From Bacillota bacterium (lineage in GTDB: Bacteria; Bacillota; Sulfobacillia; Sulfobacillales; Sulfobacillaceae), in contig JAKADO010000004.1 of assembly GCA_021820485.1 (NCBI GenBank), forward strand, positions 1 to 64,000: 64,000 bases of DNA, read 5' to 3'. The first letter of the stretch is position 1; every line of letters starts with the position of its first letter. Made by a program: the position numbers and the translations under genes. A model generated the notes under the pieces. It saw nothing but the letters and a program-made list of their open reading frames with translations. It was not told where the DNA came from and did not search any database. Shown here one piece after another: positions 34,671-43,753 of this stretch.

Positions 34671-35528
34671 CTAGTAGGCTTTCACCCATTCCGTCAACAG
34701 CTTTTGGTAATGCTGATATCGCCATTCCGCAATCTCCCCGGTCGACAAAGCTTCCTTCACCCCACAGCCAGGCTCCTGACGATGGAGACAATCGGCAAAC
34801 CGGCACCGGTGCCCCTCAAACTCAGGAAATCCTTCCCGAATCATGGCCGCTTCCGCGACCGTGGATTCCAAGGCGGTGTACCCCGGGCTGTCGGCCAGCC
34901 AGTATCCGTGCATCTGGTAAAGCCGTACCCACCGCGTCGTCTGCTGACCACGTCCGATGCGGCTCAGTTCCTGAGTCTCAGCTTGGGCTGAGGGTATGAT
35001 AGCCTTCAGCAGCGTGGACTTGCCGACTCCGCTTTCCCCAGTCAGCACCCAAATCCCGGCGCGCCGCTCCCGAACCAGTTCCTGAAGGCCCAGCCCCCGG
35101 GGACTGGATACCTGCCACACGCGATAGCCAGCCGCCTCGTACACCTGCTGAATGCGGCTCAAGTCTTGCCTGTTGCCTGGCAAATCCGCCTTGGATAAGA
35201 CAATCTCCGCCTCCAGCCCGTGGATTCGCGCCATCACCAGCCGCTTGTCCAACAACTCCAGGCTTCCGGAGGGCTCGGTCAGGCTGAATACCACAAAGAG
35301 TCCGCCCACGTTGGCCACCGGGGGCCGCACCAACTGATTGTCCCGGGGCAAGACGGCGTCGATCCGGGCTTCCCCGGGGTCTGTTGGTTCGATGATGACG
35401 CGGTCGCCAACCATGATGCGGCCCACGTCCCGCTTGATGCGCCCTTTGAGATAGCACAGATAGGTTGTGCCATCGGGGAGGGAGACCGTGGGCCGGTTGG
35501 CTTCCAGCAGTGTCACCAGTCCCTGCAT
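34671..35528 (-). CDS. rsgA: Ribosome small-subunit GTPase RsgA (YloQ/CpgA)
   Basis: This 285-residue circularly permuted GTPase checks 30S subunit maturation. An N-terminal OB fold (YLCYLKGRIKRDVGRIMVGD) is followed by the G domain in permuted order: G4 VLSKADL, then G1 GESGVGKSTLLKAI, then DSPGYT. The C-terminal zinc finger reads CRFADCLHRQEPGC (Cys/Cys/His/Cys). It lies directly after prkC, one of whose homologues phosphorylates this protein in Bacillus, and before rpe. Confidence 0.96.
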   Translation of the reverse strand: MQGLVTLLEANRPTVSLPDGTTYLCYLKGRIKRDVGRIMVGDRVIIEPTDPGEARIDAVLPRDNQLVRPPVANVGGLFVVFSLTEPSGSLELLDKRLVMARIHGLEAEIVLSKADLPGNRQDLSRIQQVYEAAGYRVWQVSSPRGLGLQELVRERRAGIWVLTGESGVGKSTLLKAIIPSAQAETQELSRIGRGQQTTRWVRLYQMHGYWLADSPGYTALESTVAEAAMIREGFPEFEGHRCRFADCLHRQEPGCGVKEALSTGEIAEWRYQHYQKLLTEWVKAY

Positions 35529-37508
35529 CTAGTGCCCTCCACTAGGCGCCGAGGTGCTTGAATTGGACGAACTGGGGCCTGTGCTGGTGCTGGGCGCGCT
35601 GCTCGAAGGCGTCGGCGTGGTGCTGGAACTCAGGTTCGGCGTCAATGTCTGGGGAGCCTCCACCTGTCCGTTCAACGAGACAAAGATCTGCCCATTGGTT
35701 CCATACCATGTCACCGGATATTCCACCTGCTGGCCTGGATTGACCTGCTGGTAAAACACCTCGGTGTTCCCCGCCTGGTCCGTGACCACCACCTTAAAGA
35801 GAGATTTGGGGCTGGCACTGGACGGAATGGTCCAGCGCGCCACGGTCACGTTTTTCGGCAGCGACGCACTGACGGGACTCGGGCCGTTCGACACCGTGAC
35901 GCTTACGCTGGTTACACCCTGAAGGCTGGAATACGGCGCCGGACTTTGGTCAATGATGGTGTTGGCCGGTTCAGTGGACCATTGGGAACTCGGCGTGCCT
36001 ACGGTCACGTTCAAGCCAGCCAGGGCACTGGCCGCCTGCGGCACCGTGAGCCCAATCAGGTCCGGCATGCCGGATGCCGCCGCCTTGGGGCCGTTCGAAA
36101 CCCATACGGTGACGGTGCTTCCCTCAGCCACGGAGGTACCACCGCGCGGACTTTGGCGCACCACCTCGCCACCAGGCAGGTTGGAGGCGACATGCCGAAC
36201 CCGCACTTTGAGGCCCATAATCTTGAGTGACTGTTGCGCTTGATAGATATCCTCATTGGTCACCCCAGGGGTCGGAACGGTGGTTGGACCCGAGGACAAA
36301 ATCAGCGCCACCGCCTGGCCTGACTTGATGCGCGAACCGGGTCCCGGATTTTCCCGCAATACGTAGTTTTTGGGGACGCGAGACGACGGCGCGTGCCCAT
36401 TGACGACCGGCGTCAGCCCACGTTTCGACAAGAGCGACCGCGCTTCGGCCAGCGACCGCCCGTTCACATTCGGAACCGCCACAATGGGCGGATTGAGCCA
36501 ACGGTTGAAAGCATATGCTCCGCCTCCCACCAGCAGGACCACCGCAGCCCCAACAATGGCCCAGGGGAGCCACTTTCGGCGCTTCACGGAAGACGCCGGG
36601 GCTGCCTCAGCGGTGGGTCGGTTGGTGCGACGACCGGCCGGAGTCTCAACTGGCACCACTTCGTGGGGCCCTTCTCCGACGAATTGTTCCGGGTGCAGCA
36701 CTCGTCCGATATCTTGCCGCAAAGCGTGGGCCGAATGATAGCGTTCAGCCGGGTCTTTGCTCAACGCGCGCTCCACAATGTTAGCCACCACTTCGGGCAC
36801 TTCGGGGCGGAGTACATCAATCCGCGGAGGCTCATCTTGCAGATGCTTGATGGCCACGCCGATGGCGCTGTCGCTTTCAAAGGGAAGCTTCCCCGTCAAC
36901 ATCTCAAACAGCACAACCCCAAGGGAATAGAGGTCGGATTGCGGTCCGATCAGCTTGCCCCGAGCCTGTTCCGGACTCAGGTACTGCACCGTGCCCAACA
37001 ACGATCCGGTATTGACCAGCGTTCCTGTAGTGGCGGCATAGGCAATTCCGAAGTCGGTGACTTTGACCACGCCATCCGGCGCTATCAGGACATTCTGCGG
37101 CTTAATGTCGCGGTGCACCAGCCGACGCGCATGGGCGACCTCCAGCCCTTGGGCCACTTGGTCCGCAATGTCCAAGGCGGTGTTGACGGGAAGCGGCGCC
37201 TCACGATCGATTTTGGCACGCAAGGTTTCGCCAGCCACCAGTTCCATGACCATATAATGAATGTCGGGCTCATCGCGACCGACATCATACACTTGAACAA
37301 TGTGCCGATCCACCAATGATGCGGCGGCGCGCGCCTCTTGATCAAAGCGCCGCACAACTTCGGCATCCTCTGCCCACTGATGCTTCAATATCTTCACGGC
37401 GACCAACCGATTCAGGGTGATGTCCCGCGCCCGGTAAACCAGAGACATGCCTCCCGTGCCGACCCGCTCCAGCACTTCATACCGGTTGCCCAGTACGCTA
37501 CCGACCAT
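35529..37508 (-). CDS. prkC: PASTA-domain Ser/Thr protein kinase PrkC
   Basis: This 659-residue membrane kinase senses muropeptides and related cell-wall signals and, in Bacillus, triggers spore germination. The kinase domain (about residues 10-265) has VGTGGMSLVYRARD, VAVKILK, HRDIKPQNV, DFGIAY and the SPEQARG activation segment. A single membrane helix (LPWAIVGAAVVLLVGGGAYAF) precedes three PASTA repeats (start motifs VPNVNGRSL, TPGVTNEDI, MPDLIGLTV). A Ser/Thr/Pro-rich tail of about 45 residues follows. I use the ATG at 37508 (MVGSVLGNRYEVLERV), behind GGAAGGTG. It overlaps the end of the stp phosphatase gene. Confidence 0.96.
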   Translation of the reverse strand: MVGSVLGNRYEVLERVGTGGMSLVYRARDITLNRLVAVKILKHQWAEDAEVVRRFDQEARAAASLVDRHIVQVYDVGRDEPDIHYMVMELVAGETLRAKIDREAPLPVNTALDIADQVAQGLEVAHARRLVHRDIKPQNVLIAPDGVVKVTDFGIAYAATTGTLVNTGSLLGTVQYLSPEQARGKLIGPQSDLYSLGVVLFEMLTGKLPFESDSAIGVAIKHLQDEPPRIDVLRPEVPEVVANIVERALSKDPAERYHSAHALRQDIGRVLHPEQFVGEGPHEVVPVETPAGRRTNRPTAEAAPASSVKRRKWLPWAIVGAAVVLLVGGGAYAFNRWLNPPIVAVPNVNGRSLAEARSLLSKRGLTPVVNGHAPSSRVPKNYVLRENPGPGSRIKSGQAVALILSSGPTTVPTPGVTNEDIYQAQQSLKIMGLKVRVRHVASNLPGGEVVRQSPRGGTSVAEGSTVTVWVSNGPKAAASGMPDLIGLTVPQAASALAGLNVTVGTPSSQWSTEPANTIIDQSPAPYSSLQGVTSVSVTVSNGPSPVSASLPKNVTVARWTIPSSASPKSLFKVVVTDQAGNTEVFYQQVNPGQQVEYPVTWYGTNGQIFVSLNGQVEAPQTLTPNLSSSTTPTPSSSAPSTSTGPSSSNSSTSAPSGGH

Positions 37509-38277
37509 GGCTATCACCTTCCGATTCGTCCGGCTCAGCCAAGACAACCGTAATATTGTCGGGTCCGCCGCGGTTCAACGCCAGTTCAATCAGGGCATCA
37601 ATCAGGGCATAGCCGCTTAAACGCCGGCTGCAGTCCAAAATGTCATCGTCAGAGAGTACCGCCGTCAAGCCATCCGTGCATAGAAGCAACCGGTCGCCCG
37701 ATCCCCAGGAAATTTCCGTCACATCGATCCGGACTCGGTCAAACGGGCCAATGACCCGTGTCAATACATTGCGGTTGGGATGATGCTGCGCCTCCTCCGG
37801 GGTGAGGCCGCCAGCGCGTTCCATTTCAGCGGCCAGGGAGTGGTCGATGGTCAAGCGCACTAAATGGTCATCCAATAATTGATAAGCACGGGAGTCTCCC
37901 ACATGGGCGACCATAAGTCGCCCAGGAAAAACTACGGCGGACGTCAGTGTCGTCCCCATGCCATTGAGCGCGTCATCGCGCTGGCCCGACTCGTAAATGC
38001 GACGATTCGCCAAAGACACCGCCGAAGCCAACCGGGCAATATCCTTGATCTCGATCCCCACTGCATCATCCAACGTTTCGAGCGCCATGCGACTCGCCTC
38101 TTGACCGGCAGGACCGCCGCCGACACCGTCGGCCACCGCCACGAGAAACCCCTCGCCAGCCACAGGCCTCATCAAATAGGCGTCCTCATTATTGGGCCGT
38201 TTCAAGCCACGGTGACTTCGCCCAAACGTTCTCAGGGTGATACCGTTTCCTCCTCCCGCAGCCTCAACTGGCCGCAT
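37498..38277 (-). CDS. stp: PP2C-type protein phosphatase Stp/PrpC
   Basis: This 259-residue phosphatase reverses PrkC phosphorylation. PP2C metal-site motifs are in order: NNEDAYLM, ADGVGGGPAGQEAS, HVGDSRAYQL, CTDGLTAVLSDDD and GGPDNITVVL. The ATG at 38277 is 12 bases after GGAG. A very strong GGGAGGAGG lies 3 codons into the frame, with only ATC or CTG at proper distance after it, so the true N-terminus may be slightly shorter and start non-canonically. It overlaps rlmN by 46 bases and prkC by 11, the usual cognate pairing. Confidence 0.93.
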   Translation of the reverse strand: MRPVEAAGGGNGITLRTFGRSHRGLKRPNNEDAYLMRPVAGEGFLVAVADGVGGGPAGQEASRMALETLDDAVGIEIKDIARLASAVSLANRRIYESGQRDDALNGMGTTLTSAVVFPGRLMVAHVGDSRAYQLLDDHLVRLTIDHSLAAEMERAGGLTPEEAQHHPNRNVLTRVIGPFDRVRIDVTEISWGSGDRLLLCTDGLTAVLSDDDILDCSRRLSGYALIDALIELALNRGGPDNITVVLAEPDESEGDSHGR

Positions 38278-39296
38278 GCCGCATCAATCTCCTGACCTAA
38301 TTCTCTCCGTATCGTACAAGAAATTCCGTAATCTTGCACGATGCTTTGAAAACGTCGGACATGGTCACGGGGTGACGGCTGAAAGGGATGCTCATCGACA
38401 GGATTCCACGGAATCAAATTGACGTGGCTGGGGAATCCCCGCACCAGTTCCGCCAGTTGGCGCGCTTCCGCCTCACCATCATTGATGTCGTTTAGGAGCA
38501 GGTATTCAAAGGTTACCCGGCGGCCGGTCGTTTCCGCGTAATAGCGGCACATGGGCATCAGTTTCGCCAAGGGGTAGGCGCGATTCACCGGCATCAACTT
38601 CAACCGCAGTGCGTCAGTGGGGGCATGCAGCGACACGGCAAGTGTCACCGGCAGGCCGCTGTCCGCCAATTGCTTCATGGCGGGAACCAGTCCGCTGGTC
38701 GACACCGTAATGTGGCGATAGCTTATATTGAGGCTCTCCGGGTCATGAACCAGTTCTAAGAACCGGATAAGATTCGCATAATTGTCCAAAGGCTCGCCAA
38801 TTCCCATGACGTCAATGCGGCTGATTTTAGCGCCCCGCTCGCGGAGCACCTGATTGCCGAATGCCACTTGATCAGCCATCTCCCCAGCCGTCAACTGCCG
38901 CACACGCCCCTTCAGCCCCGAGGCGCAGAACTTGCACCCCATGGCGCACCCTACCTGCGAAGATACGCAAACGCTGTAGCCATAGTGATGCGGCAACAGC
39001 ACGGTCTCTACCCGTTGGCCGTCCTTCATCTGCAGCAACAGTTTAGTGGTCCCATCATGCGCCACTTGCTGCTGCACCAGTTCGAGCCGTTGAAAAGGGT
39101 GGCGTGCCGTCATCTTCTCCCGCAAATCCTTGGGCCACACCTGAATGGCTTCGTAGCTCTCCGCTCCGTGGCGCCAGAGCCATTCAAACAGCTGCTTGGC
39201 GCGAAATCTCGGCACGCCTAGAGACTCCAACAAGGCCGCCATTTCCTTGGGCACCATCGACAGCACGTCGCCAAATTCCACCCTGCTTGTTGTCAT
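38232..39296 (-). CDS. rlmN: Dual-specificity 23S rRNA/tRNA adenine-C2 methyltransferase RlmN
   Basis: This 354-residue radical-SAM enzyme methylates A2503 of 23S rRNA and A37 of some tRNAs. The cluster motif CxxxCxxC is in GCAMGCKFCASG; the C-terminal Cys that forms the methylated intermediate is in GISCTIRRELGQEIDAACGQ. The ATG at 39296 (MTTSRVEFGD) follows AAAGGAGGG; the longer frame would run into rsmB. Its ends overlap rsmB (39298) closely and stp. Order rsmB-rlmN-stp-prkC is typical of Firmicutes. Confidence 0.96.
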   Translation of the reverse strand: MTTSRVEFGDVLSMVPKEMAALLESLGVPRFRAKQLFEWLWRHGAESYEAIQVWPKDLREKMTARHPFQRLELVQQQVAHDGTTKLLLQMKDGQRVETVLLPHHYGYSVCVSSQVGCAMGCKFCASGLKGRVRQLTAGEMADQVAFGNQVLRERGAKISRIDVMGIGEPLDNYANLIRFLELVHDPESLNISYRHITVSTSGLVPAMKQLADSGLPVTLAVSLHAPTDALRLKLMPVNRAYPLAKLMPMCRYYAETTGRRVTFEYLLLNDINDGEAEARQLAELVRGFPSHVNLIPWNPVDEHPFQPSPRDHVRRFQSIVQDYGISCTIRRELGQEIDAACGQLRLREEETVSP

Positions 39297-39297
39297 G

Positions 39298-40653
39298 CTA
39301 TCCCTCCTTTGTGATCGGGGGTTCGCTCCCCGGTAAACCGGCGATTCCGACGCGGATGCGGGCAATGTAAAAACCGTCCATGCCCAAATCTCCCGGAGCC
39401 AGCACCAAAGCCTTGTCTTCTACAAACGCGCCGAGTGCCTCATGCGGCAAATAGGGGGAAACGTCTTCCTTCACCATATCGGGGTGCCGATCCAATATGC
39501 CCCTTAACACCGCCTCCGTTTCCTCCGGTTCCGTGGAGCACGTGCTGTACACAATGATGCCTCCACGCTTGACCAAGGTCCACGCGGATTCCAAGAGCGA
39601 GCGCTGTTCAGCGGCCAGATCGCTGAAGTCTGCCTCTGTCTTCTTCCAGCGCGCATCCACCCGTCGGCGCAGAACGCCCAGCCCGCTGCACGGAGCATCC
39701 AGGATGACGCGGTCAAACTCACCGCTATGCTGTGCTGCATACCGTTCCGCAGGAGAATGGACAATCCGAACCGAGTCTTGATACCGAGTGCGTGCCAAGT
39801 TCTCCTTCAATCGTGCCAAACGCGCTTCGGAGATGTCCAGTGCCGTCAGGCGCACGGTATCGCTCGCGCGCTCCAGCGCGTGAATGGCTTTCCCCCCCAG
39901 ACCCGCCGCCATGTCGCAGACCAATTGACCCGGCTGAGGATCCAACACCCAAGCCACCAACATCCCGCTCTCATCCTGAACGGTGACCAATCCCTCGCGA
40001 AACGCCGGCAGATCTTCGAGCCAAACCGCCCCACTGACGCGGATCGCTTCCGGAAGATAAGGCGAAGGATCCGCCTGGATCCCCATCTCAGCCAACTGCT
40101 CCAAAACAGCCGCGCGACTCGTCCGACTCAGATTGACTCGAAAGGTCAGGGGCGGAACCTGGTTATCGGCTTTGAGGATGTCTTCAACCCGGACTCCATA
40201 GCGCTTGCGCCAGCGCTCCACCAACCAGTCAGGATGGGAGTATTGCTCGCCCAGCGACAATCCCTCAGGAGGATGCGCCGCGCCGCGCCGCAAAATCGCA
40301 TTCACCAGGTTGGCGGCGCGCGGTTGATGAGCCTTGGTTTGCTCTACTGCCGCGTTGACCACGGCGTAAGCGGGTACCCGGTCCAAAAACCCTAATTGAA
40401 AGAAGGCCAATCGTAAAATGTTGGCCACATCCGGGTCGAGGGGAGTCCGGAGGTAGGGCTTCATCCACGCATCCAAATAGCGCTGATGGCGCAGAACGCC
40501 GTAGACCAGTTGCGTCATGAGAGCCCGGTCTTGCGGACTGACGCGCCGGCCAGCCTGTATCGCATCGCTGACCGGGGCGCCGCGACGCACCCTTGCCAGT
40601 GCCTTTAGGGCCTCCTCCCGGGCGATGCCAACACTTGTCAGTTGAGTGCCCAT
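39298..40653 (-). CDS. rsmB: 16S rRNA cytosine-C5-967 methyltransferase RsmB
   Basis: This 451-residue protein has an N-terminal NusB-like RNA-binding domain (EEALKALARVRRGAPVSDAI; LVYGVLRHQRYLDAW) and a C-terminal Rossmann methyltransferase with VCDMAAGLGGKAIHAL, DAPCSGLGVLRRR and YSTCSTEPEET, the two latter carrying the pair of catalytic cysteines. The ATG at 40653 overlaps fmt by 16 bases. The length is standard. Confidence 0.96.
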   Translation of the reverse strand: MGTQLTSVGIAREEALKALARVRRGAPVSDAIQAGRRVSPQDRALMTQLVYGVLRHQRYLDAWMKPYLRTPLDPDVANILRLAFFQLGFLDRVPAYAVVNAAVEQTKAHQPRAANLVNAILRRGAAHPPEGLSLGEQYSHPDWLVERWRKRYGVRVEDILKADNQVPPLTFRVNLSRTSRAAVLEQLAEMGIQADPSPYLPEAIRVSGAVWLEDLPAFREGLVTVQDESGMLVAWVLDPQPGQLVCDMAAGLGGKAIHALERASDTVRLTALDISEARLARLKENLARTRYQDSVRIVHSPAERYAAQHSGEFDRVILDAPCSGLGVLRRRVDARWKKTEADFSDLAAEQRSLLESAWTLVKRGGIIVYSTCSTEPEETEAVLRGILDRHPDMVKEDVSPYLPHEALGAFVEDKALVLAPGDLGMDGFYIARIRVGIAGLPGSEPPITKEG

Positions 40654-41558
40654 TCCTGCTCTCCTCGCCTACCGCGCACGTAATCACCGGGGGTCATGGC
40701 CCGACGTCCGGCGGGTTGAATGAGACGCACCACCACCGAACCGTCTCCCGCGGCGACACGCCAGTGGTCACCGTCCAGCCTTGCTGTCCCGGGGGACCCA
40801 ACCACTCGCTTGGCGTCCGCATGCGCCAGAAGAATTTTGATCCGCTGATCATAAAGCATAGTATAGGCGCCCGGCTCCGGGGTCATGCTTCGAATCCACG
40901 CGTCAAGCCGAGTCGCCGGATCGGCCCAATCCAAATGACCGGCATGGCGGTCAAACTTCGGCGCCAACGTGGCGCCCTGATCGGGTTGAGGCTTCGCCGC
41001 GAGCACGCCGGGGTCCTTCCCCTCGGTCATGCTCTTCCAGAGTTCCGCTGCTCGATCGGCCAAACGCTCGGTCAATGCGCCGGTCGTATCCGTGGGCAGA
41101 ATGGCCACCGGCGCTTGCGCCACGATGGGACCGGTATCGACTCCCGCATCCATGGCCATCAGGGTGACCCCGGTCTCAGCATCCCCGCTTTTGATGGCCC
41201 AGGCGATGGGATTGGCGCCGCGCCAGCGAGGCAGCAGCGAGGCGTGCAGGTTGTACGCGCCAAACCGGGGCAGGCCAAGGAGCCATTCGGGAAGGATGCG
41301 GCCATAGGCGGCCGTAAGAATCCAATCCGGCGTGAACGCCCGCCAGGTCTCCTCGAAGTCCTTCAAACGCCGGGGCTTAACCACTTTCAAGCCTTGCGCT
41401 TGAGCCCAACTGGCGACCGATGAGGGCGTCAGAATCTGCCTTCGCCCCACCGGCATGTCCGGCTTCGTGACGATCAGCCATTCATGCTGAGGATGCCAAA
41501 CGGCCTCCAAAATGCGTCGGGCATAGTCAGGTGTTCCCATATAAATGATGCGTGCCAC
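40638..41558 (-). CDS. fmt: Methionyl-tRNA formyltransferase
   Basis: This 306-residue enzyme formylates initiator Met-tRNA. IIYMGTPDYA at the N-terminus, the YNLHASLLPRWRGANPI stretch with the catalytic His, and DAGVDTGPIV with the Asp are visible. The C-terminal OB fold follows. GTG at 41558 follows GAGGGAGG. In many Firmicutes def lies between priA and fmt; here they are adjacent and no peptide deformylase gene is in the window. The last bases overlap rsmB. Confidence 0.95.
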   Translation of the reverse strand: MARIIYMGTPDYARRILEAVWHPQHEWLIVTKPDMPVGRRQILTPSSVASWAQAQGLKVVKPRRLKDFEETWRAFTPDWILTAAYGRILPEWLLGLPRFGAYNLHASLLPRWRGANPIAWAIKSGDAETGVTLMAMDAGVDTGPIVAQAPVAILPTDTTGALTERLADRAAELWKSMTEGKDPGVLAAKPQPDQGATLAPKFDRHAGHLDWADPATRLDAWIRSMTPEPGAYTMLYDQRIKILLAHADAKRVVGSPGTARLDGDHWRVAAGDGSVVVRLIQPAGRRAMTPGDYVRGRRGEQEWALN

Positions 41559-41597
41559 AAGAGACCTCCCTCTAAATGCAAACCGAACGGGGATGCG

Positions 41598-43751
41598 CTA
41601 CATGAGGAAATAGGGATCGCGAGTAATGCTGACACCAGGCTGGCGTGATTGAAAGTCTTTCAACGCCATGGCCAGGCCGTCGGCTTCTCGAGTCCGGTCC
41701 ATCTTCATCAGCACATGATACCGATATAGCCCGCGCACCCGCGCCAAGGGCGCCGGCGCCGGCCCCAAGACCTCCGCATCCGGCCAATGCTCCCGCAAGT
41801 CCAAGGCCGCCTGAACGGCGCGCTGCCTCACCTCCGCTTCCTCCGGCCCCTCCGTGACCATGAGCCACAAATCGGCATAGGGGGGATAGTGGGTGGCCTC
41901 GCGAAAGCGGATCTCCTCCTCATAAAACGCGGCATAATCGTGCCGGTAGGCGTGATGAATCGCATAGTGCTCCGGATTGTAGGTCTGAATGACCACCCGT
42001 CCAGGAACCTCCCCCCGTCCGGACCGACCACCCGCCTGCACCAACAGTTGAAACGTGCGCTCGGCGCTCCGGTAGTCCGGCAAGTGCAACGCAGTATCAG
42101 CCGCAACTACCCCCACCAGGCTGACCCGGGGAAAATCCATCCCCTTGGCTATCATCTGCGTCCCTACCAGCACGTCGGCCTCACCGCCCAGGAACTTCTG
42201 GTAGAGTTCGGCGTAATCGGCGGGCCGCGTCAGCGTGTCGCGATCGGCTCGAAGAATGCGCGCTTCCGGAAAGTGGCGCTGCACTTCTTCCACCACGCGC
42301 TCGGTTCCAGCCCCGAAATAACGAATTTTGTCGCTTCCGCACTCGGGACAACGCTTGGGAACCGGCGATTCCCGCATGCAATAATGGCACACCAACCGGT
42401 TTTCCCGCTGGTGGTACGTCAACGAGACCGCGCAATGCCGACACTCGAGCGCTTGGCCGCAGGAGCGGCACAGCACGAACGTGGAGTAGCCGCGGCGGTT
42501 GAGAAACAAGATCGCCTGCTCGCCCCGCTCCAAGGCATCTGCCAGCGCTTCCCGAAGCGCGCTGCTGAAGATGTCGCGGTTACCCAGCCGCAACTCTTCG
42601 CGCATATCCACAACCGTGACCTCGGGGAGCGAACGCCCCAGCACCCGCTCGGGAAGCCGCACGTGGCCTATTTGGCCAGACAACGCGCTGTAGCGCGTTT
42701 CGATGGCTGGCGTGGCACTGCCCAGCACGATGGTTGCCCCTTCCCGTGCTCCCCGCCACAACGCCACTTCCCGGGCATGGTAGCGGGGATGTTCCTCCTG
42801 CTTGTAGGTGGGCTCATGCTCCTCGTCGAGGACAATCACACCCATCGCCGGAAACGGCAGAAAGACCGCTGAGCGGGCGCCAACAACCACAGGAATCTTT
42901 CCCTGGCGCACCCGTTCCCAAGTCTGGCGCCGCTCTCCCGCACTGAGTCCTGAATGCCAAACCGCTACCTGATCGCCAAATCGATCGCGAAAGCGACGGA
43001 CCACCTGTGGGGTCAAGGCGATTTCCGGCAATAGGACCAGAGCTTGACGACCTTCATGAAGCGCGTTTTCGATGAGGGCCAGGTACACCTCCGTTTTCCC
43101 GGAACCCGTAACCCCCTCCAGCAGCCATGGCCTTTTCGGATCCCGCAAAATCACTGCCAGCGCCTCTTGTTGCGCCGGAGTCAATCCATAGCCAGCGGGT
43201 GCCCCCGCCACCCGGTCCGGAGCGTGGGTCAGCACCTCGAGGGCCCCCTCCGCGACCAGCGCGCGCAGCGCGGGACCCGCGTTCGGAAAAGCCTCTGCAA
43301 GGTCTGCACGGCTCACGGCCGGTTGCGCCGCCACGTAGTCGAACAGGCGCTGTTTCAACGACGCTCGTCCTTGCCGGACACCCACCGTCCGATACCACAC
43401 CATGCTAGGGCGGGACCCCACATCTTTCCGCACGGATGCGGGAATCATGGCGCGCAATGCCTGCGCCCCATAGCAAAGGTAACGATCGGCGAGCCAATCA
43501 GCCAGTTCCAGCAGAAGCGGCGTCACCACCGGTTCAGTCTGCAGAATGGCTTCCACCGCTCTAGTTTGGGAACCGGCCTCGCCCCAGCGCAGGTTCCGCA
43601 CCACACCCTGAACCCGGCTTCCGCCCAAAGGCACGCGCACCAACTGGCCAATCCGAATGGTCTCTTTCAAGAAATCCGGCACCGAATAGGTGAAGGGATG
43701 ATCCAAGGCCTCGGCCACCCGGTCGATGATGATATCCGCCAAGTAGGGCAT
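41598..43751 (-). CDS. priA: Primosomal replication-restart helicase PriA
   Basis: This 717-residue helicase reloads the replisome at abandoned forks. The 3'-DNA-binding domain (MPYLADIIIDRVAEALDHPF then TYSVP) is followed by helicase motifs: Walker A GVTGSGKTEVYL, DEEHEPTYKQEEHPRY, VLGSATPAIET and GRVVIQTYNP. The zinc module reads CRSCGQALECRHC and CHYCMRESPVPKRCPECGS, four Cys pairs as expected. The ATG at 43751 follows AGGAGCC inside the end of coaBC. It is the second gene after coaBC in the remA run. Confidence 0.96.
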   Translation of the reverse strand: MPYLADIIIDRVAEALDHPFTYSVPDFLKETIRIGQLVRVPLGGSRVQGVVRNLRWGEAGSQTRAVEAILQTEPVVTPLLLELADWLADRYLCYGAQALRAMIPASVRKDVGSRPSMVWYRTVGVRQGRASLKQRLFDYVAAQPAVSRADLAEAFPNAGPALRALVAEGALEVLTHAPDRVAGAPAGYGLTPAQQEALAVILRDPKRPWLLEGVTGSGKTEVYLALIENALHEGRQALVLLPEIALTPQVVRRFRDRFGDQVAVWHSGLSAGERRQTWERVRQGKIPVVVGARSAVFLPFPAMGVIVLDEEHEPTYKQEEHPRYHAREVALWRGAREGATIVLGSATPAIETRYSALSGQIGHVRLPERVLGRSLPEVTVVDMREELRLGNRDIFSSALREALADALERGEQAILFLNRRGYSTFVLCRSCGQALECRHCAVSLTYHQRENRLVCHYCMRESPVPKRCPECGSDKIRYFGAGTERVVEEVQRHFPEARILRADRDTLTRPADYAELYQKFLGGEADVLVGTQMIAKGMDFPRVSLVGVVAADTALHLPDYRSAERTFQLLVQAGGRSGRGEVPGRVVIQTYNPEHYAIHHAYRHDYAAFYEEEIRFREATHYPPYADLWLMVTEGPEEAEVRQRAVQAALDLREHWPDAEVLGPAPAPLARVRGLYRYHVLMKMDRTREADGLAMALKDFQSRQPGVSITRDPYFLM

Positions 43752-43753
43752 GG

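Noticed and set aside
36393-37319. 308-codon plus-strand frame over the prkC kinase domain
   Set aside because: It is a shadow of prkC: no ribosome site and His/Arg-rich composition typical of antisense reading.
41787-42872. 361-codon plus-strand frame over priA
   Set aside because: Its translation has no domain, while the minus strand encodes the complete PriA motif set.
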